NCBI GenBank assembly: GCA_045837725.1
Contig: JBEWZL010000203.1
Location: forward strand, 55,617-119,616
Reading direction: 5' to 3'
DNA: 64,000 nucleotides
Source: Vermamoeba vermiformis
Lineage: Eukaryota > Tubulinea > Echinamoebida
Both the position numbers and the translations under genes were made by a program. The notes below the pieces were generated by a model. It worked only from the letters and a program-made list of their open reading frames with translations, did no database searches and was not told the origin of the DNA. Below are positions 38,001-49,260 of this stretch, one piece after another. The stretch's first letter is position 1; the number at the start of each line of letters is the position of its first letter.

Positions 38001-39879
38001 ACAGTCAACACTTGCGCAAAACAAATCAAATTCTCAATTTGTGTTTGAACCCTGAAAATCAAGAGGCTTCGACAAAGCAGGAACGAGATCCGAAGTTGGT
38101 GCTCGAACTCGTGGATCGCGAGAAACGCACAGTCAGGGCGTTAGAAATATTGCCGAGTGACGCTGTTGATCCCTCCTCGAAATTGAACAGCGCTTATTTG
38201 CCTGTCAGCACGTCAACTAGCTCTCGTACAGAGCTCTTCAAGGTAACTTCAAACTCCTTCCAAATAAGGAAATGTTATTTATTCTATTATAGATTGTCGC
38301 CTTTTCCGAGTTGCCCAACGGAGATTTGGTAACGGTGCAAGAGAACGGCCAAGTTCGTGTTTGGGAAGTAGATATCAAGCGTCTCAATGCGGCACTGAAA
38401 CAATGGCAAAAGATTATTGGTCAAGATTTGGTCAAGTCTAATGACGATTCATTGAAAGTGACCTACGATTATGATGGCAAAAAAGAAGCAACTGGCCCAA
38501 AGTACGGCAAAGTAGATCCGACCGGAGATCCGCACACGGGCGGAAATACTTGGGCTGGCGGCACCGGTAATATTAAGCCATTAATTTTTATTATGGAGCT
38601 CCATAATGAATGATATGTACTAGGTGGTGCCAATACGGCAGGAATGGGCGGCAAAGGCGGACCTTACCGCTTAGACTCCGGCCACAATGTTGCCCAAATT
38701 TCAAAAGAAGAAAAGGCTAAAGTATCGAAAGAAGTCACTGAAGCAGCACGTGCCATGGCCAAGGTACGAATGTGTGATGAAATTTCAGCAAAGTCTGATT
38801 TGTTCCCAGGCTGCACTTGAGCAAAGACTGCGCGAGATCAATATGAACGAGTTTGAAGCTCAAAAGTACATCAGATACGTAGCGCCAGTGCAATTCGAAA
38901 TCAAACAATTACGCGCTATCTTGGAGGCCGCTCAAGCAAAGGTACGGATCTGAATCTCGGCAGGGGGAAATCTTACGAGTTGATGTAGGGCAAGGAGCGC
39001 GAGTGGGGTCGCATGAAGAGCACGGGAGAGTTAGATGATACTCGCATCGTTGAAGGCATCACTGGAGATAGAAATGTTTACAAGATCCGCGAAAATCAGA
39101 AACCGCGATTTGGTACGGAATTTCACTGGCTTATTGTATGATCTTTAACTAATAATAACAATGGTGCAGGTTCTCCTCAAGAAAAACCAAAGAGAATGCG
39201 CTTCGTGATGGACATTAGCGGATCAATGTATCGCTTCAACTCACAAGACAAAAGACTCGACCGATTACTGCAGGTCACTGCAATGATTATGGAAAGTCTT
39301 CAAGGTTTCGAACAGAAGTTCTCGTACAGCATTGTCGGTCATTCTGGTGATTCTCCTGAAATTCCGCTGGTCGAGTACGACAAACCTCCAAAGAATGCTA
39401 AAGAACGCTTGCAAGTACTCGAAAAAATGTCAGCTCACTCTCAATACTGTTCTTCTGGCGATACTACCGTGCAGGCCACTCAATGGGCGGTAAGTGCTTT
39501 ACTTGGATAGCGTTTAGGATCTGACTTAGTTTTCGACTAGATCCGTAATGTCGTCCGTGAGGAGGCTGACGAGCACTTTGTATTCGTTTTCAGCGATGCA
39601 AATCTTTCTAGATATGATATCAAGCCTCAAGAGCTCGCTATTGTAAGTTACAAGAACCTCAGTTTACAAAACATTTGTTTACTTTTCGTTTGACAGGAAT
39701 TGATGAGAGACGCACGAGTAAGGGCATACGCAATTTTTATCGCGTCGTTCGTGGATGAGGCCGAGCAGTTAAAGAAAGGCCTGCCGTTAGGTCGTGGTTA
39801 CGTCTGCTTGGATCCGGCTGCTATACCGCTGACATTTAAACAAATCTTTGCCGAACAAACACTAGACAGTGACTATTGA
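32083..39879 (+). CDS. vwa8: von Willebrand factor A domain-containing protein 8, mitochondrial AAA+ ATPase
   Basis: About 25 exons, the largest gene here, roughly 1,950 residues. The start MSQQATRRLLPILAHLRTG is Arg-rich without acidic residues, as expected for a mitochondrial presequence. Three AAA modules: MFLIGPPGPMRR with TLILDG-type Walker B (LILDGIEKCERNVLPVLNNLLENRE), VCLIGGKGSGKTALIEEF with LLVLDGIHRLAPG, and HILLIGNQGVGKNVLSDRL with TLVVDEADKAPLEV. A long middle region follows, then a Gly-rich linker (about 38515-38660). The C-terminal VWA domain has the MIDAS set: DISGSM, the Thr in SSGDTTVQ, and FSDAN. The order and wording match human VWA8 closely (for example DTTEADLKQRREI, PPLRSRFQARD). 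VWA8 is an ATPase of the mitochondrial matrix side; its exact role is unclear. Two of three Walker A loops look functional. Confidence 0.92.
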
Positions 39880-40178
39880 TTCTAGCTGGATCAGATAGTC
39901 AGGCCAGAAAAAATTTAGATTTGTGCGACGGGACGCGAGAGATCCGTCCGGGTCTACGAAATAAAATTGATAATTTTTTCAGCTAACAAATTTAGAATTT
40001 CTCTTCGTTGTTGTAGTATTGTTAAGGCACAAGCACAAAAAGGAAGATCATAGATGGAAAAAAACGATCTAGAACCAGTGTTCTACAGGGGGCTGGTTCG
40101 TACCGAATTGGACCACCGATCCGGTTACTAACCCTCAATTAAATTTATTTTAGGGCGAAGAATATCAAAGAAAAATTA
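39880..40178. other. VWA8 3' region and leader of the next gene
   Basis: About 300 bp. A short ATG-led frame starts at 40054 (MEKNDLEPVFYRGLVRTEL) and stops at 40128. I could not splice it in frame into the oxygenase gene, so its status is open; it could be a true first exon or a leader ORF. Confidence 0.3.
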
Positions 40179-42328
40179 ATGAGCATAATTATGAAATCAA
40201 AAACAAAAGTCTTTTTACTGCGGTAGGTCGAGAGAAGAAAACGGATTAGTTTCAATCACTTTAAAAATACCAAGCGCTTTCTGCGTAATTTTTAAGTCTT
40301 TCAATCCAATATATAAGTACTTTTCTGACATACCGAAATATTGTAGAATCATTCAATAAGCGTAACAGAAAAAATCGCGGATGGGGTTCACAGATCCGAT
40401 GGTTTGAGCCCAAAATTCTGTTCGTAAGTTTTTGCACCCATTTATGCAGTATTTATTGCTAAATTTCACCAAAGGGAGCTATTGGAAGAAATTGAGACAG
40501 CCGCACAGATCTCGACCAATTTATTAGTAAGCAAATAGCTTAACGACTTAATTAAGTCAAATTGATGAACGGACCTCGTGTATTAAATACATGAATTGTT
40601 GTATTTTCAAGATATTGCCATTCTGAACCAGAATGTCATGTGTGTAACACGTTTCTATTTTTAGGACCGAACTGGCGTGGATCTATTGAGTGTCAACTTC
40701 GACGTGGTCGTCAATAATATAATTGCCGCACTACTGCCTACCATCAAGCAAGTGCTTGAGTTCAACGTCGGCTCTAATTGCACATTGTCACTCTTGTCTG
40801 CCTATGTCGTTGGCTATCAATATAACAGACCTTCGCATCACCCGGTTCATGCCGATGACAGCGACATCACGCTGAATATCAATCTTGGCAAGACATTCGA
40901 CGGCGGAGATTTGTTCTTTTTGGATCCAGTCACGAAGCAAATCGTTGGTATGTGCCCCTATTCTAGTATCAGCTGTTAGTTATTAATGGCTGTGTTAGGT
41001 TCTACGTCGCACAGCGTAGGAAAAGTGATCATTCACGCGGGTGATATGCCGCACGGAGCGAAAACGCTTAAATCCGGTGAAAGGTTTGACGAACACTTTC
41101 TATGGTAACCTTATGCTAACCACCCACTAGATATAATTTAATCATATGGCTGAAGAAGCAGTACGCTTTCGAGCAGTTCTCCGCGCTACCAAAAGAAGTG
41201 CAACGATACGCGCTGAATTCGATGGATGTGCGACAGTTGTGCCGACTGGCTCAAACTTGCAAAGCTATGAAAGCTATGATATACGAAGCTGATAGCACAT
41301 GGGCGAGATTTATACCTGTTAATGACGATGTACGTAGCGTACAAGATGTTTCGCGCTTGTGGTCGGAACTAACTTCAAAACTAGAGCGAAGAAAATTCAA
41401 GTGCCAATCGCTTATCAGTTATTGATATGTACAGACGAAACAAGTTTTCCGATCGAAAGATCTTGACTATTGTGAGAGAAATCATCTACACGGAACGAGT
41501 GTACTTTGGATCACTCAAACACGCGTTGATTGTACGTCATAATACCCGTTTATTCAATATCGATCTAATCGTTACGCAGCACGGACTTCAGCCTCTATAC
41601 GAAGCTAATTCTGACATGATAAATGCCAAAGATGCGTCAATTGTGACAGATCTGCAACAGATAGTTGAGTGTCACGAACTAGTGCTTCGAGAGCTTGACA
41701 ATTGCGTTGATTTGCATAAGAAGGAAGACGAGCTCAATGTGCTAAATTTAGTGACCATATTCGACCTGTTGGTACGAGCGCAATTCTTTTCGAATTGCCT
41801 GTTTTTAACTTTATTCCGCAGCTCCAACGGCTAGAGAGCTACAGACAATACGTCGCCAAATATGAGGAGCTTAAAAATCTACTGCGCCAATGCGAAGACA
41901 ACAAACACGCCAGGAAATTCCTTTTGGTATGCCCTTAGAGCAGGCTTATGCCGAGGTGCTAACATCATACGTTCAGGAATTTAAAGACCTACCCGAGTCT
42001 AAAGGCCTCACTCTCGAAAGCTTTATGATAATGCCCTTAAGAAGAGTGCCGCGGTATCAGTTATTATTCACAGTAAGTTTGAGCTTGGGTGGCTAAAACC
42101 GGTTGCTGATTTTGGATACCAAAATAGGAAATGCAGAAGTTCGTTGGTTCACTGAGCAACGGCGAAGATGTCGCTAATTTGACGCAACATCTCGTGGATG
42201 CCACCAAACTGTATAGCGAGGCTGTTAATATTGACGCTAGAGCACGTGAACAACGCGAAGCGGAAGAAGATGAGAACGATAAAGAGATCGCGCAAAGGGT
42301 CACAAACGATGTACTATCTCTTAATTAA
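40179..42328 (+). CDS. 2OG-Fe(II) oxygenase / F-box / RhoGEF (DH) fusion gene
   Basis: N-terminal prolyl-hydroxylase-like fold: WFEPKILF near 40410, then HHPVHADDSDITLNINLGKT (iron ligands in HAD), FDGGDLFFLDP, and IIHAGDMPHGAKTLKSGERYN (third His and 2OG-binding Arg). Next is an F-box-like block (FSALPKEVQRYALNSMDVRQL...AQTCKAMKAMI). Then a DH domain: RKILTIVREIIYTERVYFGSL, LQRLESYRQYVAKYEEL, SFMIMPLRRVPRYQLLF, ending without a PH domain. The oxygenase/F-box frame ends in TGA at 41423-41425 and a DH ATG follows at 41427. A 34-nt GT-AG intron (41401-41434) would instead join them in frame. F-box plus DH is known from animal ECT2L, so I favour one gene. Two other joints need very short introns: 40223-40249 (27 nt) and 41927-41943 (17 nt). 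The true start is not settled. Predicted roles: hydroxylation, SCF adaptor and Rho activation; the combination is inference. Confidence 0.62.
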
Positions 42329-42363
42329 ATCATTTTTTACATATTTACAAGGCTACAGTCGTG

Positions 42364-43875
42364 CTAATCATAACTACTGCTTTTAAAGAAAGAAAAGGAA
42401 GAGGCGTTATTCTTTGGAGAATCGAAAGTAAAAACAAATGGCTGCGCGTTACTGTTTGGCTGCGGCTGTGGAGGTGCGTTGAATACAAATCCATTGCTGT
42501 TATTTTGCTGCGGTGGATTGAATGCATTGTTGTTCACTGCTGTTTTTTGGCGTGGGACTTCAGGAGCTTTGAACTGAAACGCAGGTTGTGAATCAAACTG
42601 GAAATCGAACTTGGGCTTAGGCTGTTGTTGATTCATTTTAAACGGATTTTCTTCTTCAAAGCCGAACTTGTTTCTATTAAATATGAACTCAAGATAAATA
42701 GCGTTACTAAAAGTGAATCTTCATACCTGCTTTGCTGATTGCCTTTAATTCGCTCGAGCTCGTTCTTTAATTTGTTAATCTCCTCGCTCATGCTCGCTTC
42801 TCGTTCAATAACTGCACCAATGTGCAGATCCGAGTCTTCGATCATGTGCTTGTGGTACTCAGGTCTAAGGCCCTAATAACCGCAATTAGGTCATGGTCAT
42901 GTCGTGGTGTAGGGAGTCTACGTACTGTAAATTGGCAACCGAACTGCGCAAACGGGCAAGTCAATGTGATTTTCAAGCACTCCTTTTGGTGATGACGTTG
43001 CAAATCTTCTCTGAGGAGAGCAACTTTGCAATTCGGGCACAAGATTTGAGCCTTCGAGCACCACGTGCTGATATGTTCCTATTGAATTACTCGTTAGATC
43101 CAACATCGGTGCCCTATTCATGAGACCAGAAGTTTGGTATGAATGGTACTTACGGGCATAGCATCCAATGTAATCACTAGTGTGCATTGAATGCACGGAG
43201 TTGGTCGTTTTGAGCAAAATTCGCGCTGATGCGTTGCGGCATCCTTTTTGATAACTATATCGCCGCATTGATTACTATTTAACCGTAATTAAGCAAAACC
43301 AATAAATAGAATAACACTTAATACGTACGCGCACAGTATTTCCACGAACTCGCAGTTAAGCAGGTGATCTTTTACGATCCCTCGCGTTAGTTTAGAGGTG
43401 CAACCTCGTTGAGTATTGGGGCACTCGCCAGGCAGGCTATTAATCATTCTGTTTATCATATTAATATTAATACTTGACAGGCAAGCGCGTTGCAGAAAAG
43501 TTAGAAAGAATTCAATTTAATTTTTTGATCCAGGATTGACCAATAATTATTTTAATTAAGATATTTTCAATTACCTTTGAATGGGTACATTCGGTACAAT
43601 ATCGTGTGCTGTAAGTGCTTTCCTGCAGGATGGGCAGGATCTTTTTAATTTCAACCAGTCCTCAATGCAGCCTTTAATAAAACAAATAAATCTCATGCTC
43701 CCAAAATATCGTTTTAATTTTTGGTTATTAATTCAACTAGCTGCTCTTTTAAAAGAGTGAAATTGCCATTCGATCGGAACTTACGTTTACAGAAGCAATG
43801 ATGACAGCATTTGGTCTCCATCGCGTCGTCTAATTTATCTGCACATATTGAGCAGTCAAAAATACCTTCGTCCAT
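42364..43875 (-). CDS. RING and TRAF-type zinc-finger protein, probable E3 ubiquitin ligase
   Basis: Starts MDEGIFDCSICADKLDDAM. The RING finger spans exons 1-2 (CSIC, CCHHCFC, CPSCRKAL). TRAF-type zinc fingers follow: CPNTQRGCTSKLTRG...HLLNC, CGDIVIKKDAATHQREFC, CPNCKVALLREDLQRHHQKEC, CPFAQFGCQFTVRR. Then a short coiled coil (SMSEEINKLKNELERIKGNQQ) and a C-terminal Gln/Asn/Pro/Phe-rich tail (NNNAFNPPQQNNSNGFVF) ending FFKSSSYD. The layout is that of TRAF-like E3 ligases, common in dictyostelids, but the C-terminal MATH domain of TRAFs is absent and replaced by the low-complexity tail. The coiled coil should oligomerise the protein. It converges with the RhoGEF gene (stops 36 bp apart) and diverges from the next gene by only 83 bp, so their promoters must overlap. 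Confidence 0.82.
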
Positions 43876-43958
43876 TGTTGTGACGCTACCCCAAAAAGAA
43901 AAATAAATTCTGGCGTTCTTTTTCTTTCTTTGTGATTTTCTCTTTGATCATTAATGCA

Positions 43959-45654
43959 ATGTCAAAGAGAAAAGTAATTGATGCCTCATTTTCGCCAAAT
44001 AAAAAGCAGAAAGTCACCGGCGACGTCGAAATCCAAAGCAATCCACTAAAAATCAAAGATATTCTCATAACAATATTCAAACATCTGTTTAAAATCAATC
44101 CTGCGTTGTTTGGAACTGCGCTTCTCGTCTCTAAAGAGTAAGCATTGAAATCAAATCCGATCGAACGATGTATTTGGCTTTTATTTTAGAAAGCCCCAAA
44201 AAATTATGTATTTCAAACAATTGTATTTGCACATTTTTTTAAATATTTTTCTTGGCTGATGGCCTTTTATGTTTGGCGATCTGGATCTAATCAGCATTTG
44301 ATTTAGGTGGCGCAGCGCTCTACATTCCAAATTCTTATGGCATTCGCTCAAATATTATTCGCTAAATACCCATGGAGACTCTATAAGCTCCGAAATGTTC
44401 ATATTCTTCTTGAGTTCTGCGGTAACACGCGATCTTGAAGTCAAACAGTCTAAAATATTAGACCGCCTTCAAACTATTCGACACCAGCGATTAGACAAAA
44501 TAGTCAAACTATGCGGGGTGCCAGAGAATAGGTTAGTTGTTTTGTAAGTATTAATAGTATAATACTAATCGGGCGCTGAAATTTAGCGTACACGCACGCA
44601 ACTTGAAAACAAAATTATGCGCAGAAGCGCGCGCACAAAAGCTCGAGGACTGCGCCGATAAGATGGCGGACATACCTGGAAATATACGTAAGCGTCTAAT
44701 TTGCTATTCTACGAGTTTAGCTAATGTATTTAGTGATAAACCTATTTATTACGGCACAACTGCCACCGTCTCTCTTCGTGCGCGTGCTCGATATGTGCAA
44801 TCGTATGGGCTACTACTGTAGCTTTATTGATGCGCACTACATATTCGGTGCATTCCGCGAAGCATTGAAGGGCAGAGATCTTGTGGTTGATGAAGGTACT
44901 GCTTGGTCCTAACGTCATTGATTCGTAATTAACACTTCATATGCGTAGCTGCACAATATGAAAGAATGGATTACGATGAAGAAGGATCTGGCTACTTGAT
45001 CAGAATGACGAGGTGAGTTTCCCGCGAATTTTTTCAACTACATTGAGCTCACTTCGTGGCAGGTTGACATCGCATATCGTAGAATTTCTTAAGAGAAGCT
45101 CTGTATTGTTGTGCAAAGTTGAAACATTCGATTCTGTTGTGCCGCAAGACGAGTCCTGTCGATACGCGTGGATCAACTTCTTGCCGAACGACCGATTCTT
45201 GCTGTGCTTCGTTTCGTTCTCGGAAGATGTTCTCTATCAACAATTCGTCTTTGTTGTCAAGGTATGATCAAGGCAAATTTGATAAAGCCACAGCTAACGC
45301 ACGTCAAATTAGGGCAAGACTACCACAGGCGAAATCGAACTGGCCGATCATTTTTCTCACCTCTACGATGTACCTACGGAAGTGAATGACGATTATTGGA
45401 CTACAATGAAGAGAGCTTGGCAGGAATTGCTCGAGCTTACCGATGAGCAAGTGAAACAGATCTCAGAATTCTACGACAATGAAGACTCCTGGCACTGTTC
45501 CTTACTACAATCATTTACTAATGATAGTAACGAGTTTGCTCCCGAGACATTCATTAAAGTAGCGAAGCATTTGAAGATCCGCAAGGGCATTCCGGGCCAA
45601 ACAGTTACCATCACAATAGACATCGACGAACCATCTGCCGAAGATGATGTATAA
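43959..45654 (+). CDS. F-box-like protein of unknown function
   Basis: Six or seven exons, MSKRKVIDASFSPNKKQKVTGD to DIDEPSAEDDV. The basic start (KRK, NKKQK) suggests nuclear entry. An F-box-like segment follows: LKIKDILITIFKHLFKINPALFGTALLVSKEWRSALHSKFLW, which here is broken by an intron after SKE. The middle part has a Cys-containing region (LDKIVKLCGVPEN) and FIDAHYIFGAFREALKGRDLVVDE. The C-terminal part is acidic and rich in aromatic residues (EIELADHFSHLYDVPTEVNDDYW). No enzyme motif seen. I do not recognise orthologues. If the F-box is functional it would be an SCF adaptor with an unknown target. It shares a very short divergent promoter with the RING/TRAF gene (83 bp between starts). 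Confidence 0.6.
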
Positions 45655-45778
45655 TAGACGAATGTAAATAACAAATTTCGACCAATCAATAACTTCCGGG
45701 AAGGGAGATTTCTTGTGGACTAAAATCCAGTACGCGACAAACAAATCTAATCAATTTAGCAGTAGAACGAGCACAAAC

Positions 45779-46896
45779 ATGTCTATGTCGATGTTATTCG
45801 AGCAAATTAACGATATTAAACAGCTATTTAGCGAAACTTCGAAACAGTTAGAGAACGAGAAGCTCAAGACTGACCAGATTCGCGAGGCTATTGCGACAAC
45901 CGAGCGAGAGAGTCAAAGCTATTCGGAAATAAATTCTGAATTAACAAGGTAATATATTAATTAAAGCGAGGCACTGATCGTTGTCCAGCGAGATTGCCAG
46001 AATCGCTCGAATTACGCAAGAGCGTCAATTTTCTGTCGAGTTTAATCAACAAAAAAAGGAACAGTTGCTTCAAAAATGCTCTAATATTAAAGAAGAAATA
46101 TCCATTGTTCAAACGAAACGAGACACTGATCGGTAAGTAAGTTTCAAATCCAATTCTGAAGTATTAAACCGAGCAGATCGCAGTTCGAAAAGAGAATCGA
46201 AGAATTTAATATCGATGCCGAAGATGAACCTGCTGTTATAGAACAAAAAATTGAGCGAAGCATCGTCAACGTTGAAGGCGAACTTCTTCGCGCCAGAAAG
46301 AAATTGGATGCGCTGAACGAGACCGTGGCTGCTAAGAAAAAGAAATGCGAAGAGCTGAACTCCATCAATACGCTTAAAAACAGCCTGCAAGGTACTTACT
46401 AATATTCCTTACGTCGCTAACTCCGCGGCAGTCAAGCAGATCGAAAAACAAACTCAAATGGAGGCACTTACAATGCTTGAGCGACAACTCGACGATGTTA
46501 AGAAGCAACATGATGACGCCATCAGGTAAATGGGAGTTAGAATAACGAGAAGGATGCTGGATCTGATCTTCCATGTAAACAGCTCGCGGTTGGTGGAGGC
46601 TCTAGAGAGCAAGAAAGACTTGTCGGACTATTGCACTGCGCTGAAGCATCAATTAGATGACGTGAGACAGACGAACCAAGAGTTGTTGCTCCAATTAGAG
46701 CGGAAAAAAACAGCGCATGTCTCTCAGCTGCCGAAGTAAGCTTAATTTAATATTTCTAATAACGTACCTCCGCATTTCTGCAGTTGTTGACTATATTGTA
46801 ATCAGAGAGAATCAATTTGAGCCACCACAAAACGTGCTCGAAGCAGATGACGAAAGTTTGTACGATGAATTTTTCGCGGCCACCCAAGTGAAGTGA
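45779..46896 (+). CDS. Coiled-coil protein of unknown function
   Basis: Six exons, MSMSMLFEQINDIKQLFSET to EFFAATQVK. Nearly the whole chain (about 290 residues) is heptad-rich and charged: LENEKLKTDQIREAIATTERE, QQKKEQLLQKCSNIKEEI, ARKKLDALNETVAAKKKKCEEL, LERQLDDVKKQHDDA, KHQLDDVRQTNQELLLQLERKK. The C-terminus is acidic (VLEADDESLYDEFF). It is a long parallel or antiparallel coiled coil, probably a structural or scaffold component (cytoskeletal, centrosomal or kinetochore-like). I cannot name it. Introns are short and keep frame, including the last joint (KE/NQFEPPQ). Confidence 0.65.
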
Positions 46897-47119
46897 AATT
46901 AGCGTGATATTTTGCGCCGTTATTTCTCCTTGTAAACACATTAATTAATGTGCTCTCGTGTTTGTTTAGGCGAATGATTGAAATGTCCTCCAACTTTTTT
47001 TAACAAAATCTTCATTTTTTGTTGCTGCCACCACAACCACAATAAGCAACGTACCTTGCGAAATTATGTTAATAATTCATTAATTTTTTATTTGGTAATT
47101 ATCTATCGTATCTATTATT

Positions 47120-49129
47120 ATGTCTACACCCTTTGGTAAGTCAAGATCTACAACCACGTACCTAAGTGCACTTGCTAACACCTATTTAGTATTTATTTGC
47201 ACTCTCGTGTGTTTGTCAATTATCGGAGGTAAGAACAATACACGGCCACAATGGTTTTGCCCTGGTGGATCAGGAGATCTTTAAATATTCAATTGGCTTC
47301 TGAAATTTTAGTAAAAACGCGAATAATATTATTAATTGTTTGTCGCAGATATTCGTGCTCAGAAGGTCGGATGCAAGAGGTAACAATTTTTCAATCCACC
47401 AACTTGTGTTGCTAACTCTATTTTAAAGCCCTGATTTTTTTGTCGTCGAATCTATGCCTCAATACGTAAATCTTACCACTCAATATTCAACCTACGATTC
47501 TTGGATGTCGCTGATCGGAAGTGCTCGAAAATCAATCGACATCGCTTCATTCTATTGGAATATGGAAGAGGGGAAATTATATCCCAATAACGGTAAGGCT
47601 CTTTCGTGCGAAAGTTATATAATGGGACAAAACTGACGGGACTGGATCATAGATGGTTGGATGGGCACGAACTTTTTGGGCGCTCTGATTCAAGCAAATG
47701 CAAACCGTGGCGTTCAAATTCGTATTGTGCAGGTCAGTTCTTTATTCGGCTAATTAGGGAGCTAACATCAATGCAGAACGAGCCGACCCAATATTTCCCT
47801 GACACCGATACCCAGCTCTTAGCGCGAACCGTAAGTATTGCAATGCAATACTAGGGCATTATATTAACTTGCGTGATTGACAAGGGCGTTGCGAGCGTCA
47901 AGTCTATCCCTTGGTCGAAGTTTTTCGATGGCAAAGGCATTCTGCACACCAAGTTTTTCATCGTCGATAAAACGCGTAAGTAACATTCGTGCATCGTTCG
48001 TATGGAGACTTGATCTAACTGTTCTTGCAGATATTTATTTAGGAAGCGCCAATATGGGTAGGTGACCCGCATGTCTCAAATTGGCACACTCTTTAACTTT
48101 ACTCTAGATTGGTCCTCCCTCGCGCAAGTGAAAGAGATTGGTGTTGTCATCCAGAACTGCTCGACTACTGCTCTGGATCTGGGTCAAATCTTCGAAATTT
48201 ACTGGCGTGCTTCTGATATGAGCAGCTTGCCCAAGCATTGGCCCTCAAGGTACGTGATCCTCTTGACAATTAAATTGAAACTAATCCGCGTGCATTGCAG
48301 CTTGGACACAATGTTCAACGTTACGAATCCATTCATGGTTCAATTCAACCAGCAGTCCTCACCAACGAGCCTGTATCTTGCCTCATCACCCTATCAATTC
48401 TGCTCTGACTCTCGTACGAACGACATTGACAGCCTGTTGACCGTCATCTCGACTGCACAACGGTGAGTGTATTACAATGAATTATCGCGAAGATGATTAC
48501 TCACGTGCTATTTTGAGTAGGAGTATTCAAATTTCAGTCATGGATTACTCCCCTACGTTTTTGTACAACAATCCCACTTCATATTGGCCAATTATTGACG
48601 ACCAACTGCGATCCGCCGCGATCAGGTGCGTCACAACAAGTTAACCTCCTATGAGCTAATCATTATGTAGAGGCGTGCATATCCAATTGATGTTTAGTCT
48701 GTGGAACCATACAGTTTCTTCTTCGTTCCAGTACATGCGTTCGTTAGATGCGCTGACAAATATCGAGGTCAAGCTCTTCCAAATCCCAGGTATGAAAAAT
48801 CTACACTTTAGTATACCCTGCTTTGCTAATTGGATTCGCTAGAATTGAATCCGCCAATTCCTTTCACACGCGTAAACCACGCCAAGTACATGGTTACCGA
48901 GAACAGGGTTTACGTAGGAACCTCTAATTGGTACGCAATTCTATCGTAGCTCATAATGAAACGAGGAACTAATTGCGTTGTTTAAAGGTCTGCTGACTAC
49001 TTTATCAACACTGGTGGAGTTAGTATTGCCATGCAGAACGCGCAGATCGTGCAACAGTTCCAAAATATTTTTGATCGAGATTGGAATTCTCAATACGCTT
49101 ACTTCCTTAATACAACAAATTATCATTAA
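47120..49129 (+). CDS. PLD3/PLD4-like phospholipase D family protein, type II membrane
   Basis: About ten exons. Start [18 protein letters not shown] gives a short cytosolic end and one hydrophobic signal-anchor. Two phospholipase D half-domains follow. HKD motif 1 is [22 protein letters not shown], and HKD motif 2 is [19 protein letters not shown] (His-x-Lys-x4-Glu, as in human PLD3 HKYMVTER, where Asp is also replaced). Other PLD3-type wording: [65 protein letters not shown], and the ending [12 protein letters not shown]. Human PLD3 and PLD4 are lysosomal enzymes that act as 5' exonucleases on single-stranded nucleic acid. A similar endolysosomal role is plausible in a phagotrophic amoeba, but that is inference. 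A poly(A)-type AATAAA overlaps the stop. Confidence 0.88.
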
Positions 49130-49260
49130 TAAAGCAATGTAATTGTGCGATCTGAAGGCACGTGACCAATTCGCCATTTTTCGTGAATGAATTTACTACT
49201 CTGGTTCTTTCCCGAGTTCATTTTGTTTAATTTTTCATAGATAAGTAACGGTATATCAAA

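Noticed and set aside
40054-40130. MEKNDLEPVFYRG as first exon of the oxygenase gene
   Set aside because: No GT donor in it gives the phase needed by the next coding exon; left as unresolved leader.
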